The notes under the pieces were generated by a model. The model made no database searches. It had not been told where the DNA came from and saw only the letters and a program-made list of their open reading frames with translations. 64,000 nucleotides of DNA from Eleginops maclovinus (Eukaryota; Chordata; Actinopteri; Perciformes; Eleginopidae): assembly GCF_036324505.1 (NCBI RefSeq), contig NC_086366.1:22976005-23040004 (forward strand), given 5' to 3'. Shown in pieces: positions 41,170 through 59,230 of this stretch. The translations under genes and the position numbers were made by a program. Numbering within the stretch: position 1 is the first letter of the stretch; each line of letters starts with the position of its first letter.

Positions 41170-44100
41170 TGTGAAAGAATACGGATGGAGGTGGGGGTAG
41201 GGGAGGTTGGGGTAATGTCTGGCAGATGACAGATCTGTGAATTCTTTCGTAGTGCCCACAAGGCAAAAGAAGCGGTGGTGTGGCGGTCACATCTTCAGAA
41301 CACTTACAGTCTTTATCCCGCTCTTCTTCCCCCATCCTGGGGGGCTCAGCCTGCTGATTACTACACAGGAGGCTATTCAGCAGCTGTCCCTCCTCTTCAC
41401 CTCCCTCCCTTCACACGCACACACAGATACAACCATCACCCGCTCAACGCATCTTCCCCTTTCTTCTGGGGTGATCTGAAATCATATTTTGCAATGGTGC
41501 AAACATAATGGGACGGGAGAAACAAAGGCAGGCATGCCTTTGGCACGAGCATCTGTTTTCTGCCCGGCACAAAAGCGGTCAGTTCAACGCCTCGTCCCAC
41601 AACAGCGTCACACGGTCTTTTAACCCCCAACCCCCCCAAGCCTCGCCCACCTCCCGACAAAAAGAACGCCTAGATGATACGCCAAAACCACACACTCTGA
41701 AACACACTTCTAACACAAGTCTCCCTCAATACTTCAATCTAATTCTCCACCTCCTGCAGCGATACACCCCTCCCTCCTTAATATTGAAATGAAGTTGGTA
41801 AATTCGGGACAGTACAATGTGTGTTTTCAATCCCCGACCCCCCCTTTTGTCTTGCTCACACGCCTGCCTGGCTTTTGGACTTTAAACTCTTGTCTGGGAC
41901 AGTCCTTCTCTATGTGTGTGTTTGTGAGTTGTTGTGGTGGGCTGGAAGGGGGCAGGCTCAAGGCAGGGACAAGGGGCATCAGAAAAAGGACAGTCAACAA
42001 GACTCAATTGTCCTCAGAGTGGTGGTAATTGCATTTGATTAAAATAATGACAGGGTGTCGTGAGAGAATGGAGGGCCCCTTGGTGGGAGTGTTGAGGGCC
42101 TGACACCGAAACTGAGGAGGGGGCCGAGAGAGAGTATGTGACAGAGGGAGAGCACACTGTGGTTCATTGTCAAAAAGCCTAAAGTGTGGCACTCACCTGT
42201 GTTATCATGAGATCAGGGCAGGAGGTCAGCGCCACATGGAAAAGAGGAAGAAAAGCATGAAAAAGTTAGTTATGAACAGTTTTTATTCTTATCCTGACTT
42301 TACCAACCAGTGCCTTTATTTATTAGCGATTGTAATTTTAAAGCCTATGAATGTAGCCAGAGGTTCAGAGACACAGAATGGTAAAAACGTTTTTAAGAGT
42401 TTCATTTCGGTATCTCATAACAACATTTCCCTGTTGCTTTCTCTTGATAAGATGTTATTGCGGCTGGTTCACATTACATGGTTACAGTGATCAACAATTA
42501 TCGACCAGCGAAAAATTAAAATCAACAATCCTGTCACACATTCCTGAAATGGGTAGGAAAAAAGACGATTGTGTCTATGGTTTGGTCGTGATTGAGTTTA
42601 AAAAAAGAAAACTATTTGGTTGCTCATTAACAATAAATGTTGGTATGAGACTGGCTGTGAACTTTAAACAGCATTGGATTCGGGGCCCCAATCGATATTA
42701 TTAAAAGTTGTTTGGTGGCGCATGTCAAAATGCCCTGACTCGAGCACAAAAACACTCAAAAAGCATGCGCACTTATGTTTTCCTTAAGCCCTGCCTCCCA
42801 TTTGCTCCGTCACGGCCAGTCTTGGCACACTGAAATGAACGGAGAGGGACAATAACTCTCGACTCGCCCATTTTTCAATTCTTAGAACTTAAAGATTTGA
42901 ATTAAGGCTACTCAAGTGTTCAGATTGGGTAGTAAGTTGACCACAAAAAACGATCTGCTGCTGTACAGACGTCTCTTTCCAAATTCAAGCCAATAGCAAA
43001 AAAACATTTCTGACAAAATTTGAAGGAAAGTTGATGTACCAAAAAATGTGCTTCAAGGCCCAGCTTATTTCCTGGGGGATTGGGTGTCAAAGCCACATAA
43101 TTACCTGGTAATCCATCCTGGCCTCGTGCCTCTGACATCCGGAATGTTACAATTTCATGCTAAATTGCTGTCTAAATCATCGATTGCCTTATGTTGTGTT
43201 TGACCAACCAATGTTTTCATCCTTCTATTTCAAAACTTCAAACTGTTCTCAGCCAGTGAACTCAAATACAGGCCATTCTGTCCTTTGTCACGACCCACAG
43301 TGACTAGCGGCGGTGTTAAACCTCTCCTTTTGATGCGCGCCAAAGCCAAAAAGAATGAAAAGGACCCTAGCTCTTGCAAGTGGTCTGACAACACTAAGTG
43401 TCTCTGCTCCCAGAGAAAGGAACGCTCAGGGTCGAAACAGGGACAAAGAGAAGAAAAGAGCAAGGAAAAGTGTGTGTTGTGAGTGTGTGTGTGTGTGTAT
43501 ATGTTAAGGCCACAGCAATATGATAGCCGGTAGGGATGTCAGGAGATTCTGAAAGGAGGATGTCTAAGCCGGGCTCAGACTCTCATCTCCTCACACGGCC
43601 TCGCCCTTTCCCAGCATCCCTCTCTTCGTTTATCCGTTACACCTTCACAGGAAGTTCAGCCTGGCCCTGGAGCATGAACCCCCACCCCCCCAAACACTAC
43701 CAGAGCACTAGTTCACACAAAAGGAGAGGCCGTAAGCGTGTTGTGCATTAAGGGTCATGGAGGAGTCAATGAGCCTACGAGGTCATGTTGTCCGTGTTAT
43801 ATAAAAAAACACTACTGTTCATTTTATTACTAAATGCAGAGCAAGGGTAAAATGCTGATATGATATAATATATCATATTTTCACCGTTTTTTACACAAGT
43901 TTATCCATATTCTTGGTATTACGTATTGTTTGTCTTCATATGTACTTTTAAAACGTCAGTTTTAAAGGTTTTTCACACAAAAAACATAAATAAAACAACA
44001 GATGAAACAACACGTGGAAGTTATAAACATGAGAACTGTGAACTATACACTTATTGCAACTTTTAAAACAAAGATTTTAAATTGCTAGCACAAATTATGA

Positions 44101-46202
44101 ATACATTCCGTCCTTCTACTAGTATAGGACTATTAATATTAACATTCATACAACAAAAATGACTAATTATATATAACTGAAAGATAAACGTTATTTTGCT
44201 AGAGCACCTTCAGAAATACCACATGGGGAAATAACTGTTATTGGTGGACGATTTTTTTAAGCCAAGATAACAATTACATAGTAATATAAAACAAATCAGA
44301 GGGTTGGTGCATATAATGGATAAAGAAGCTGACGGTGAAACACTCTGAAAAGGGAAATTATTTAGGACCAAGGTCAATTAGGTCAATTTTATGTATAGTA
44401 ACACGTTAAATGTTACAGAAACTAATAGAACTGCACCTAGAGATGAAGTTCCCTCATCATAGAGTAGTACAATTATTTTACTTATTTTTGGAGGCTGAGC
44501 CTAAGTCAGTAAATGCATCCCCGGAATGAAATAGCTAATGTAATACTATAATTAAATGGCCTCACAGTCAAATTGGTTCACATTATCGCTGCTAAGCTAA
44601 ACGTGACTGTGTGTTCCTTCATTGTTGAAATGTTGCTATGACTAAACATTTGATTACAACAAAACGAGTTTTTGCAAAATAGTAAATGAATGTTAGGCTA
44701 CATTCCATGTGAACATGAGTGTGTGGAGTCGTGTGTGGTGGTCTTCCCTGCTCTGGCCGGCCGTCTTAAGTCCAGTTTGCGAGAACTAAGAGTTCAAGGT
44801 CCTCCTTACTGGGCTCTGGGCCTGTTTCACAAAGATTTACTGTCCTGCTAGTCCAGACTGGAGACTACTGAGAAGAGCTGTTGTCTATCTATTAAATATT
44901 GGCTAAGGCCATTGGCATTGTGAAATGTGACGGATAACATGCATTATGAGGCATGAAAAAATGAATGTGAAAATATTAAGATTGAATGATAACTGTAAGT
45001 GCGACATTGTACATGATGCCAGTGTGACTTGATTTTAGGATGAAACCAAAGCCAAAAATGTACAATATATTTGCACGTCTAATGTAGGAGAAGGATTGCA
45101 TGCAACTGGATGTATATTTAATGTATTTATAAGAAAAAACAACATTTTAGACAAATAACTATGAAATAAATGAGAAATATCAAATTGACACTGGATATAA
45201 AATATCCAGATGTGATCGTAAGGACTTCGTATGGGAACTTGCAGTATGTAAGATTGATAAGAGCACAAATATTAGTTTTTATTTAATACCTAGAATGAAG
45301 TGACACACATTGGCCTTATGTTAGCCATAAAGCATTATAAAATTCCATAACTGACATTACACTTTGAATATTATGTGTGTGGCTTATCTTGCCACAATCT
45401 TTTTTCCTTTCAAAACTATTTCAGTATTTCTCGTTCTATTTCATTTGAAAATAAGAAAATATTTCAATTATAAATGTTTAAATGACCGGTTCATTCATAA
45501 AACTATGCTTACATTTATTTGTGAAATTGGCAAAAGTTATTGTTTCTTGGCCCCAGGGTACAACCCAATCCTTCCTCCGTTCCAAGAGAATAATCAGATC
45601 CACTAATGCAACCTCTCCTCAAAAAAAAAAAAAACTCTCCAGAGTGTGTGAAGGCCGGGACAAGTCGGCTCTTGAGGGAGAGACAGAGTGGACGACGGAA
45701 GCTTCTGGAGTGTTTTTCTGGCTGAAGCTCGAGCCAGACTCCTCGGTGTCCTTCAGAGTTAAAAAACAAAAACATTTGGAGTGCAAGGGCTCACAGCTAG
45801 CGCACATCTCTTATTTGTTATCACTTATGCTCCAGGCCCGGTTTACATTCTCCTGAGTGTGTCCACTGGCGTGTTCTTCCGGAAATTTGTCCCCTGCGGC
45901 CCCTCCTGATTTAGATTCGGAGAGCAATAAAGCCTGCTGAGTTGTTGCCTTGGACAAATAAACTGACCCAAGTGTTGATGTAGAGATGTCCCGGAGACAC
46001 AGAGAAAAAAAAGTTTATAAAAAGAGGGAGAATGATATGTCTCTCGCTTCTTCCTGTGAAGGTTTCCGGCGAGGCAGTAAACACGGCAGTGTCTGTCTCC
46101 TGTGGGAGCCCAGGGAAATGTGTTTGTGTGAGAGTGTGTGTTGTCGTGTGGATCTGTGTGTTTACGAATGTTTGTGTGCGGTGATGTACTGCTTGTTGGT
46201 GC
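41170..46202. other. Non-coding stretch, no gene recognised
   Basis: Unique-looking sequence, GC-richer at 41.2-42.2 kb and very AT-rich at 43.8-45.5 kb. A near-perfect 10-bp AT palindrome lies at 43858-43878. Open frames of 80-140 codons have no recognisable domains. No gene supported. Confidence 0.5.
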
Positions 46203-46216
46203 ATGCACACACGGTA

Positions 46217-46219
46217 TGT

Positions 46220-46253
<34 letters not shown>
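46217..46253. repeat. (GT)n array, left arm of an inverted pair
   Basis: A GT run with one TTT interruption near 46225. About 80 bp later a CA array begins, so the two tracts are inverted relative to each other and could pair within one strand. Confidence 0.93.
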
Positions 46254-46335
46254 ACAGTTCCTCTCCGCTCTGCAAGGGGAGTTGTGTTGGAGCCAAGGGT
46301 CCAGCTGCTCATAGGTGTCTGTTTACAGGCTGTTT

Positions 46336-46411
<76 letters not shown>

Positions 46412-46424
46412 CACACATACACAC
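46336..46424. repeat. (CA)n array, right arm of an inverted pair
   Basis: CA units over about 89 bp, interrupted by AAAC and ATAC variants. The interruptions mark it as older than the perfect arrays elsewhere in the window. Confidence 0.93.
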
Positions 46425-46734
46425 GCCTTGCATCACTCCACAAGAATTCCCACTAAACACGCATCGTGTAAGGTTCGCCTTAACAGCTTGTGAAGTAATT
46501 TAATTTGCTTCGTTTGTTAGCACACTAGCGCACACAGGAACATTTGGTTTTTAACAACATAATTATATCACCTGAAACAATTACTGACGTGGACTGACTG
46601 AATTATAGTGATTTCAGGAGTTACCTGCTTGACCAATTAGGACTGGGTTAGTATTTAAATGGTTTGTTCAATTACTCAGAATAACGTGTCATTGTGAACA
46701 ACTCTGACCGGCAAGAAAATCTTCTCAGCACTAG

Positions 46735-46972
46735 AGGTGGAAGAAGTGCACAGACCCTTAAACTTCAGTAAAAGTACAATTCAAAAATCCTACTTAAATC
46801 AAATCTTAAGTATTATCAGCAATATTTCCTAAATGAATGTAAAAGTTGTGCAGTTACACTGATTTATTAATATGTTAACAATTGTTAAATAAATTGTTAA
46901 TAGTGATGCATCAATGTGAACGCTATATTTTATTGTTGTAGCTGCTGGAGGTGGAGTTTAACTTCTTTAAAT
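46735..46972 (+). repeat. Teleost-type interspersed repeat (decayed)
   Basis: The segment begins GGTGGAAGAAGTGCACAG, continues with AGTAAAAGTACAATTC and CTTAAGTATTATCAGCAA, and ends with GTAGCTGCTGGAGGTGGAG near 46938-46956. This order of motifs resembles a widespread non-coding repeat of bony fishes (GGAAGAAGTACTCAG, then AAGTAAAAGTAC, then CTGCTGGAGGTGGAG). No coding capacity and no target duplication seen. Recognition is from memory of the family's appearance. Confidence 0.5.
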
Positions 46973-47900
46973 AAGAGATGATGAATCTGGAGAAAAGAGG
47001 AAAAACATTTATTTTGTTAATGTTTTTGTTTATTTGCACTAGTTTTTGCTATTTGGGATATATTGGACACTTTAAAACTGTGTCATGTTTTTCAAGTAAA
47101 TCCTTAACATATGTTTTGCATCTGAATAACCATCTCAAAAAGTAGATTTATTTCAGAGATACTGAGAGGATATTTTGAGGTAAATGTACAAGGTATTTTC
47201 TATGGATGCTGCAGACACATGTTGTATTATACAGTATAACACATTTTAAAGGGCCTTTCTGCATGATTATCAATATTATTTTTTGAATTTACGTGTCATA
47301 AAATAGGTTGCTGAACATGCATATCAAGTTTCAATCTTTGTATTACTAAATACAGGTAACGAGCTGTATGCCCTAACGTTCAAACTTATGATGATGATAC
47401 TGCTCTTTACCGGAGTTAGGGGCAGTTCCTGACCGCTGCTTCTTTTCTGATCCGAGGTGATGATGGGCATTAATTAGGATTTTTGTTACCAGTCTCTTAT
47501 TGCCAACCGTGGACCTCCTGATTACCTCCCTTTAGATTCAATTAGAATCTTGGGTCGCGATGCTGATTTTATTTCACTTTGTTGGAATTTGTTGGAGAAA
47601 GGACTGAGCCACTTGTTAAGACACTAGCAGCCATTTCTGCAGGTTAGTGAGCGGTTTGTTGGATGGCGGTGTGAGAAAGCGCAGGGCTGTGTGTCTGCAG
47701 GATAATGAACTTGCATGGCTGCCTGGCTTTTCTCATTAAAGGTGAGACCTTGTAGCTCTGACATATGTTAATAGCTGAGGGGATGGTAGCACAGCTTAGG
47801 GGGGGACCTGGAGGGCTAGAGTTACACCTGTGAGTCTGTGTGTCTGTGTGTATGTGTGTGAGTGTATATTTTTAAGAGACGTGTATGCTTTACTCAACAT
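46973..47900. other. Non-coding stretch with a homeodomain-like motif cluster
   Basis: From about 47400 to 47760 the sequence is complex and free of simple repeats. It contains GCATTAATTAGGA and AGATTC-AATTA-GAATCT (47534-47550), TAAT-core motifs of the kind bound by homeodomain proteins. That is suggestive of a regulatory element but unproven. Confidence 0.35.
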
Positions 47901-47979
47901 ATTTCTAGGACGAACATTGACACTTCTTGTTTATTTTGTATATGTTTATATTTAATTTTTTATGTGTAATGCCTTGATG

Positions 47980-48090
47980 GTGACAAAAGCTATTTCCCAA
48001 TTTGGGAAAACTAAAGTATATTTAATCTACTCTAATCAGACATTGACACAACAAAGGACTGAACGTCGTTGCTTTTATCATTTTAATAAC
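47980..48090 (+). repeat. Diverged direct repeat, unit 1 (LINE-tail-like)
   Basis: TGACAA, then CCCAATTTGGGAA, ATATTTAATCT, TAATC, and ACAAAGGACTGAA appear here in that order. The same order recurs at 48419-48522. The TTCCC-GGAA-AATAAA pattern resembles the 3' tail of several fish non-LTR elements, so the pair may be two old tails. Assignment is tentative. Confidence 0.5.
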
Positions 48091-48418
48091 AATAAACATT
48101 TTCTATTGTGTTTTTTACTGAATTTTTCCACTGTTGGTATATACAAATGCACTTCTTTTTTTGACGTGCATTTTTGTTAAGTTACTCTAAAAGTTGTTTT
48201 AAACAATATGTTATAATTGTTTTTTTATTTAATGGTATTGTTATTCATATTTTAATATAGTATAAGTATGTTGTATCTATAGATATTTTAAAGATATTTA
48301 TTTGTCCACTGTTGGTCTGTATATACAGTATTCTCTGGTTATGTTTGGACTATTATTGCTTAAATAAAACTATAATTGTTTATGGATATTTATCCCTGTT
48401 ATTATGTATTTATATACG

Positions 48419-48522
48419 TGACAATTCCCTAATTCGGAATCAATAAAACAATATTTAATCTAATCAAACTTTGGCATTTGTGTTTTTAACAAAGGTCTGA
48501 ATGGCACTGCCTTGATTATTCT
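48419..48522 (+). repeat. Diverged direct repeat, unit 2 (LINE-tail-like)
   Basis: TGACAATTCCCTAATTCGGA, then TCAATAAAA, ATATTTAATCTAATC and ACAAAGGTCTGAATGG mirror unit 1 at a spacing of about 435 bp. Between the units, CCACTGTTGGT with TATATACA also occurs twice (48128 and 48306). Confidence 0.5.
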
Positions 48523-48767
48523 GGACACACACTGGTATATACACACACACGACCCTGGTGGATGAATGCTGGCTACAACAACACACTCCCCCCGTGAAAT
48601 GACCTATGACAGATTCGAACACTTTCACTATAATGTGTGTGTGCATGTGTGTCATATGCATTTAGGTACAATGACATTTCATCTTCCAAACCTTTTTTCC
48701 TTAGCTTTAATTTATGCATTTCTTTTTTCCTGTGATTTTCTCTTGTAATGTTTTTATTAACTTAAAG

Positions 48768-49108
48768 CTTCATTCCATCATTTACTTCTTTCTTTCTCTA
48801 AATCAGTTGTATCCTTCTATACTTCCTTTCATTCTTTCTTTATTCACTAGCTATTATTTAGTCTTTCTTAGATCACTCTTTCCTTCTTTTAATTTATTCC
48901 ATTACCCCTCTCTCTGTTTATTTTTACTTTATCATCCCTATTTCCTTCCCTTTTTCTTTCCTCCCTCTTTCCCTCCACCCTACCTCCCTCCCTTTCTTTC
49001 ATTCACCCTTCCTTCATGTCTTTCATCTCCTCTTTGATTCAAACTTTCTTAACATTTTTTCTCTTCTTCTCTTTTTCTTTATTCCTTATTTCTTTCTTTC
49101 TTTCTTTG
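48768..49108. repeat. Pyrimidine-rich tract with (TTTC)n end
   Basis: About 340 bp dominated by C and T on the plus strand (CTTCC, TTTC, CCCTCC units), ending in TTTCTTTCTTTCTTTCTTTG. It produces a low-complexity 107-codon frame rich in Phe, Pro, Ser and Leu that is not a gene. Long homopyrimidine DNA can form triplex structures. Confidence 0.8.
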
Positions 49109-52100
49109 TAACAATCTGTCTGCTCTTTCTGTATTTGTAAATGGAATGACACACTGTTAGTTATTGTGTATTATTTGTCACTTTAACAAAGAAAATGTTC
49201 TCTTTGACATAGCAAACATAAGTCACAATACACTATTTTAAATAGAAGTGTGTTTGGATCTCAAATCTTTCAAGAAATCAAAATGTGTAATCCATATACA
49301 CAAATCCAAATCTGTGAGTGTCTGAGTGCACATATAGGGTGCATTTACACATGGTTTCCTTCCCTTATGGCCTGTACTACATGACTGGTGTAAATAGGAA
49401 GTTGTCTGGTGTCTGTGTTGCGATGCTCCAGAGACAACAGCACCCCAGGACCCTGATGTGGCCCGGACCCCACAGGTCATCAGTTCTGACCTTTAGTGAG
49501 CAGTCAGCAGTGAGCCTTAGGGTTGCAGGTAGGCTTGGATTACTGCACTCTGTCTACGCACACAGACGCACAATGGTATAACGAGTGATATGTCAGAAAA
49601 GCGGCGGCATGTGCGCACACACTCGCACACACATGGACGGCTCGAGGGGAAATCAAGCTGTCGCCTCTCGATGACCTCTAACAAAAGGACCATTGAAAAT
49701 AACAAGACATGCTCTCACAGTGGCAGTTCAAGAAAAAAGCTTCCCTTTGTTACTCTAGGCAACTTCTCAGCACCATGCCATTCAAATACCAGATCCTCTC
49801 AGCAGTGCCTTACAAGGGTTCACTGCACATTGAAGAGAGGACTACAGCATACTGGTGTTGGAAAACTGACATCCCACTTTGGGATCCTAACCTTCAATCT
49901 GTTTTGACATTATATTTTACGACAATAAAGTTCCTAATAGAATATGATGCTGAATGGATATGGTTTCCTTTAATAATGGCTAGACGACTGATTTATACAT
50001 CAATAAAAATACCCAGTGGGTATTCTTGGGTTTTTTATGGTCTTATAAAAGTTTGAAACTTTCTGGATTCTGTGCATATGTTCTTATATACGAAGTGACA
50101 GGGGTTTGGCTTGATACCCTTACCACCATGTTTATTATTTCAATATTGGTCAAAGAAACAGGGTCCCATCTTTGTGACATTTTCAAGTCCAATTGGGGAC
50201 ACTCACTGCCTTAGCCTGACAAACCTTTTTTGAAAAAAGTTTTAATCAGATTTTAAACCCCTGATTAGTCTCACATTTATGTTCTACACGTTTCTTTTTT
50301 GGCCCTTTTCCACAGCAGGTCTGCATTAAGGTATCTTACAAGTTCTCAAAACTGTTTTTCATTTACATGCGACTTTTGGATTGGGTCTTAAAGATGCAAT
50401 TTTAACGTTATAAGCGATGGTAAGGGAACCCAATACTCTCAACAGGCTTTCTTGGCTCTAGCGTGTTCAACAAATGGTATAGATGGAGAGGGTCATCAAT
50501 TCATATAGAGGGCCATTTCATTTCATATGACACCCTCTCAGTACATTAAATTGACGGGTCATAGCTTTTTCAAACGGATGCTGAGTTGGGGTGTGATTTC
50601 CCAGTGGCTCGATTTAAGATATACTTTGTAGAGATGGAAGAAACATAACCTTTTTGCCTCAGTAGTTTTCAAACCTTCAGTTAGGTACGATTTATGAGGC
50701 GAAAACCTTTACAATATCAGACATTTCAGAAGTGGTGGACAGAAAATAAACAGCAGGGACAGGACAGGGGGTGAAGGAGCTCACGCAAATATCAATAAAC
50801 ACTCCTCTTCCGTCTCGGAAGCTTCCTGCTTTATTTGATTAGGCTAAAGACGGAGGGAGGGTTGGGGGTGAAAAACAGAGCAGTCATGCTCTTTTGCTTT
50901 TCTTCCTCCTTTCCCTTCCTCCGCAATCTTAAGCCTCCCCTTAATGGGAATGGGAAGTTTGGGAAGTGGAGGGGAGAGAGGGAAGGGGTGGCGTGGGCCG
51001 CAACTAGCCTCAGCCTAACCTCCCCCATCTGGACTGGGGAGGGGGTGACTTGCCAGCCTCCAGGCTACTCTCAACCCTTCCCAGCTGTTGGCTGTTCAGG
51101 GGCAGAGGCTTTTTTCCCCCCAAGTGTGTGTTTTTGGTGGGCTTGAGAAAGCATTTTTTTTCATAAACAATTGCCATATCCTCCACCAGCTGCTGACCCC
51201 ACGGCTCCTGTCCCCGAGCAAAGCTCGGGAAACAGGCAGAGGGAAATGGTTTTCATTTAGGAGACTCTGTGTTTCAAGGGAGGCCTGCAAGGCCCCACTG
51301 CTGTTAGCACGCTAGCTATGAAGCGGAAGCTAGATAGGTCACTGGCTGAGAGCAAGAGATGTTAGGTGATAGCTGCAATAGTGTCAGCACGGCCGGTTGC
51401 CATCAGCACCCTGTGCGCTATTGGATGGAGCTGGAGGGTGGGAGAAAACCGGCTCAAGTAGTTTCAATATTTTTATTGGACGCTTGAGCTGCTAGAATTA
51501 AAGATGACAAATTCCTATACTAAAGCAAAAAAATGTGTTGATATTGCATATTTGACCAGTTTGAGGCAATAGAAACGGATACAAAACACAATCTTACTGA
51601 CATATTTTCAGTAAATAGTGTACAATTGTTGCCAACAGCAGACACATTGCTTGTCTGAATTGTTTGTCTCCATCAGAAATCTGAGGGAGACTAATAGATA
51701 CCAGGGACACTGAATTCCCAGCTGTAAAAACATTGCATCCTTAGTTTGAGTGGAAAGGCAACAGTAACTGCTTAAAAGTGAAAAGTACATCATTTTCACA
51801 TTACATTTGTCTTTTTGTTCCGCTGAACAATGCCCACTTATAAGACCACTTAGCTATGTCTATAGTAATACAAATTCTGTCCTCAAATTACCTCATTATA
51901 TGTAAGTGGAATTATTACTAAACAATCCATTTCTAAAAACTTAAAGAACAACACAAGCATGCATGTCATTGTAAATGTCAAAAGGGTATACATAGTCAAT
52001 AACTATGAATTTCTGGTTTAGCAGAACACAATTTATACTTGGTAAAATCTAAATTATATCTTAAAGTCCCATTAAAATCACATCTAGTAGTCTTTTGTGT

Positions 52101-53207
52101 GGTCAATAATGTAAACAGTTTTTTTTTCTTAAATATTCTATATATATTAATTGTTTCTGTTTCTTATTAAATGAAGAAACAAATGTAGTTTAGAGAAATA
52201 TCAGAAATGCTACTTTTTGTTTCAGCTGCTTGGAGACTGTGTTGATTGACAGCAGCTGGTAGTCTGAGCGCCGGTGTTACACTGTAGGGAACGAGACACA
52301 ATGTAAACAAACCTGTGGTGAAGCCTACATACACATCCAAACAAGATAGCCACTGGGGAGGTAGCCGTGGTACCTGAGACAAGCTCAAGATGTTTTCTGG
52401 TTGAGGAGGGCCTGCAGTTGGAACCCTTCTGCAAGCTGAGGCTAATTTAGTCGTCACTGCACAACTTAGTTGAGGAAAACACTAAAAGTCTTAATTCCTG
52501 TTGTGCATGTAGCAAAGCATCTATGATGTTTGATTCAGTTTTTTGTGTATGTGGTTTGGAGGTGAATGGTTAGGATAGAGTGGGTTGTTTCTGGAGGATA
52601 AGAGTGGGATAAGGCCATAAAAATGAAGAAGCCAAAAAAATTTGTAAAGCCGGGAAAATGTGTGTTTCTCTCTTGTGCTATCTCTAAGTTGGTCATCATA
52701 ACCCACACTCATATAACTCAGTAATGTATTTTTTATTTGTATCTCTTATGTATATTGTATGCTGCACTGGTGGAGGAGCCTTGGACTTCATTGCTAACAA
52801 CAGGCTATTGTGCATATGAGAATAAAGCCTTCAAATCTTTGACTCATTTGATCTATTGTTAATATAAAAACACTTGATCCCTAGTAGCAACATAACAAAA
52901 TAATCCATCAAAGCGTAGAGTGGCAAAAGCAACATCAAAAAAGACAACAAACACAATGCACACCTGTGTTTACCAAGCGCCTTTCACGTTCCTGTCCTCA
53001 AACTGTGTTCCCAATGTTGATGAAAAATGGATTGAATGCTTGTTAGGGAAGGCGGGAGCAGGTGCCAATGCAGTATGCATATCATCTGGTGGCATGTTTG
53101 TGCTGATGCACTATGTATGAGGCGGATGGGCCTCATGCAACATTCAGCAGGCCGGAGAGGCCGTAGGTGAGGCCAGCACAGCCTGCAGCCAGAAATGCCT
53201 GAACCTC

Positions 53208-53210
<3 letters not shown>
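49109..53210. other. Non-coding stretch, no gene recognised
   Basis: Unique-looking sequence, GC-richer at 50.9-51.3 kb. At about 52757-52845 a string with GCACTGGTGGAGGAGCCTTG and a later GAGAATAAAGCC resembles the 3' end of a fish retroelement, but too little is preserved to call it. No exon or RNA gene supported. Confidence 0.45.

Positions 53211-53263
<53 letters not shown>
53211..53263. repeat. Compound (GT)n-(GA)n microsatellite
   Basis: About 18 GT units change directly into about 8 GA units at 53247-53263. Compound junctions of this sort arise when one dinucleotide array mutates at its edge and the new motif expands. Confidence 0.95.
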
Positions 53264-53536
53264 CTCACACTGTGCTTTGTCACAGCTGGCTGGTATATCC
53301 ACACATTTAGAAACACAACTGGGAGGACACTCACGCAAATGCCTTTGTTAAAGACAGAGTCATACGCATTGTTACACGCACAAACACTCACCTCTGCACA
53401 GTGGGGCTGCATCACACACACACAAGCTATTTCTGTGCTTGCATTCTAAAACAAATGCACTCATATAAACACACACTTTGGACGGGCAGATTCTTTGTGC
53501 CCCGGCGTCCCATTTGAACCTTCGCCTCAATTGTCC

Positions 53537-59230
<5,694 letters not shown>

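Noticed and set aside
43858..43878. AT palindrome (10-bp arms) as a regulatory or transposon end
   Set aside because: The arms are pure TA-type sequence apart from one G/C pair, in a very AT-rich region where such palindromes are common.
48714..49037. 107-codon hydrophobic frame that could pass for a membrane protein
   Set aside because: It is the translation of a pyrimidine-rich tract; the Phe/Ser/Pro/Leu bias follows from the base composition.
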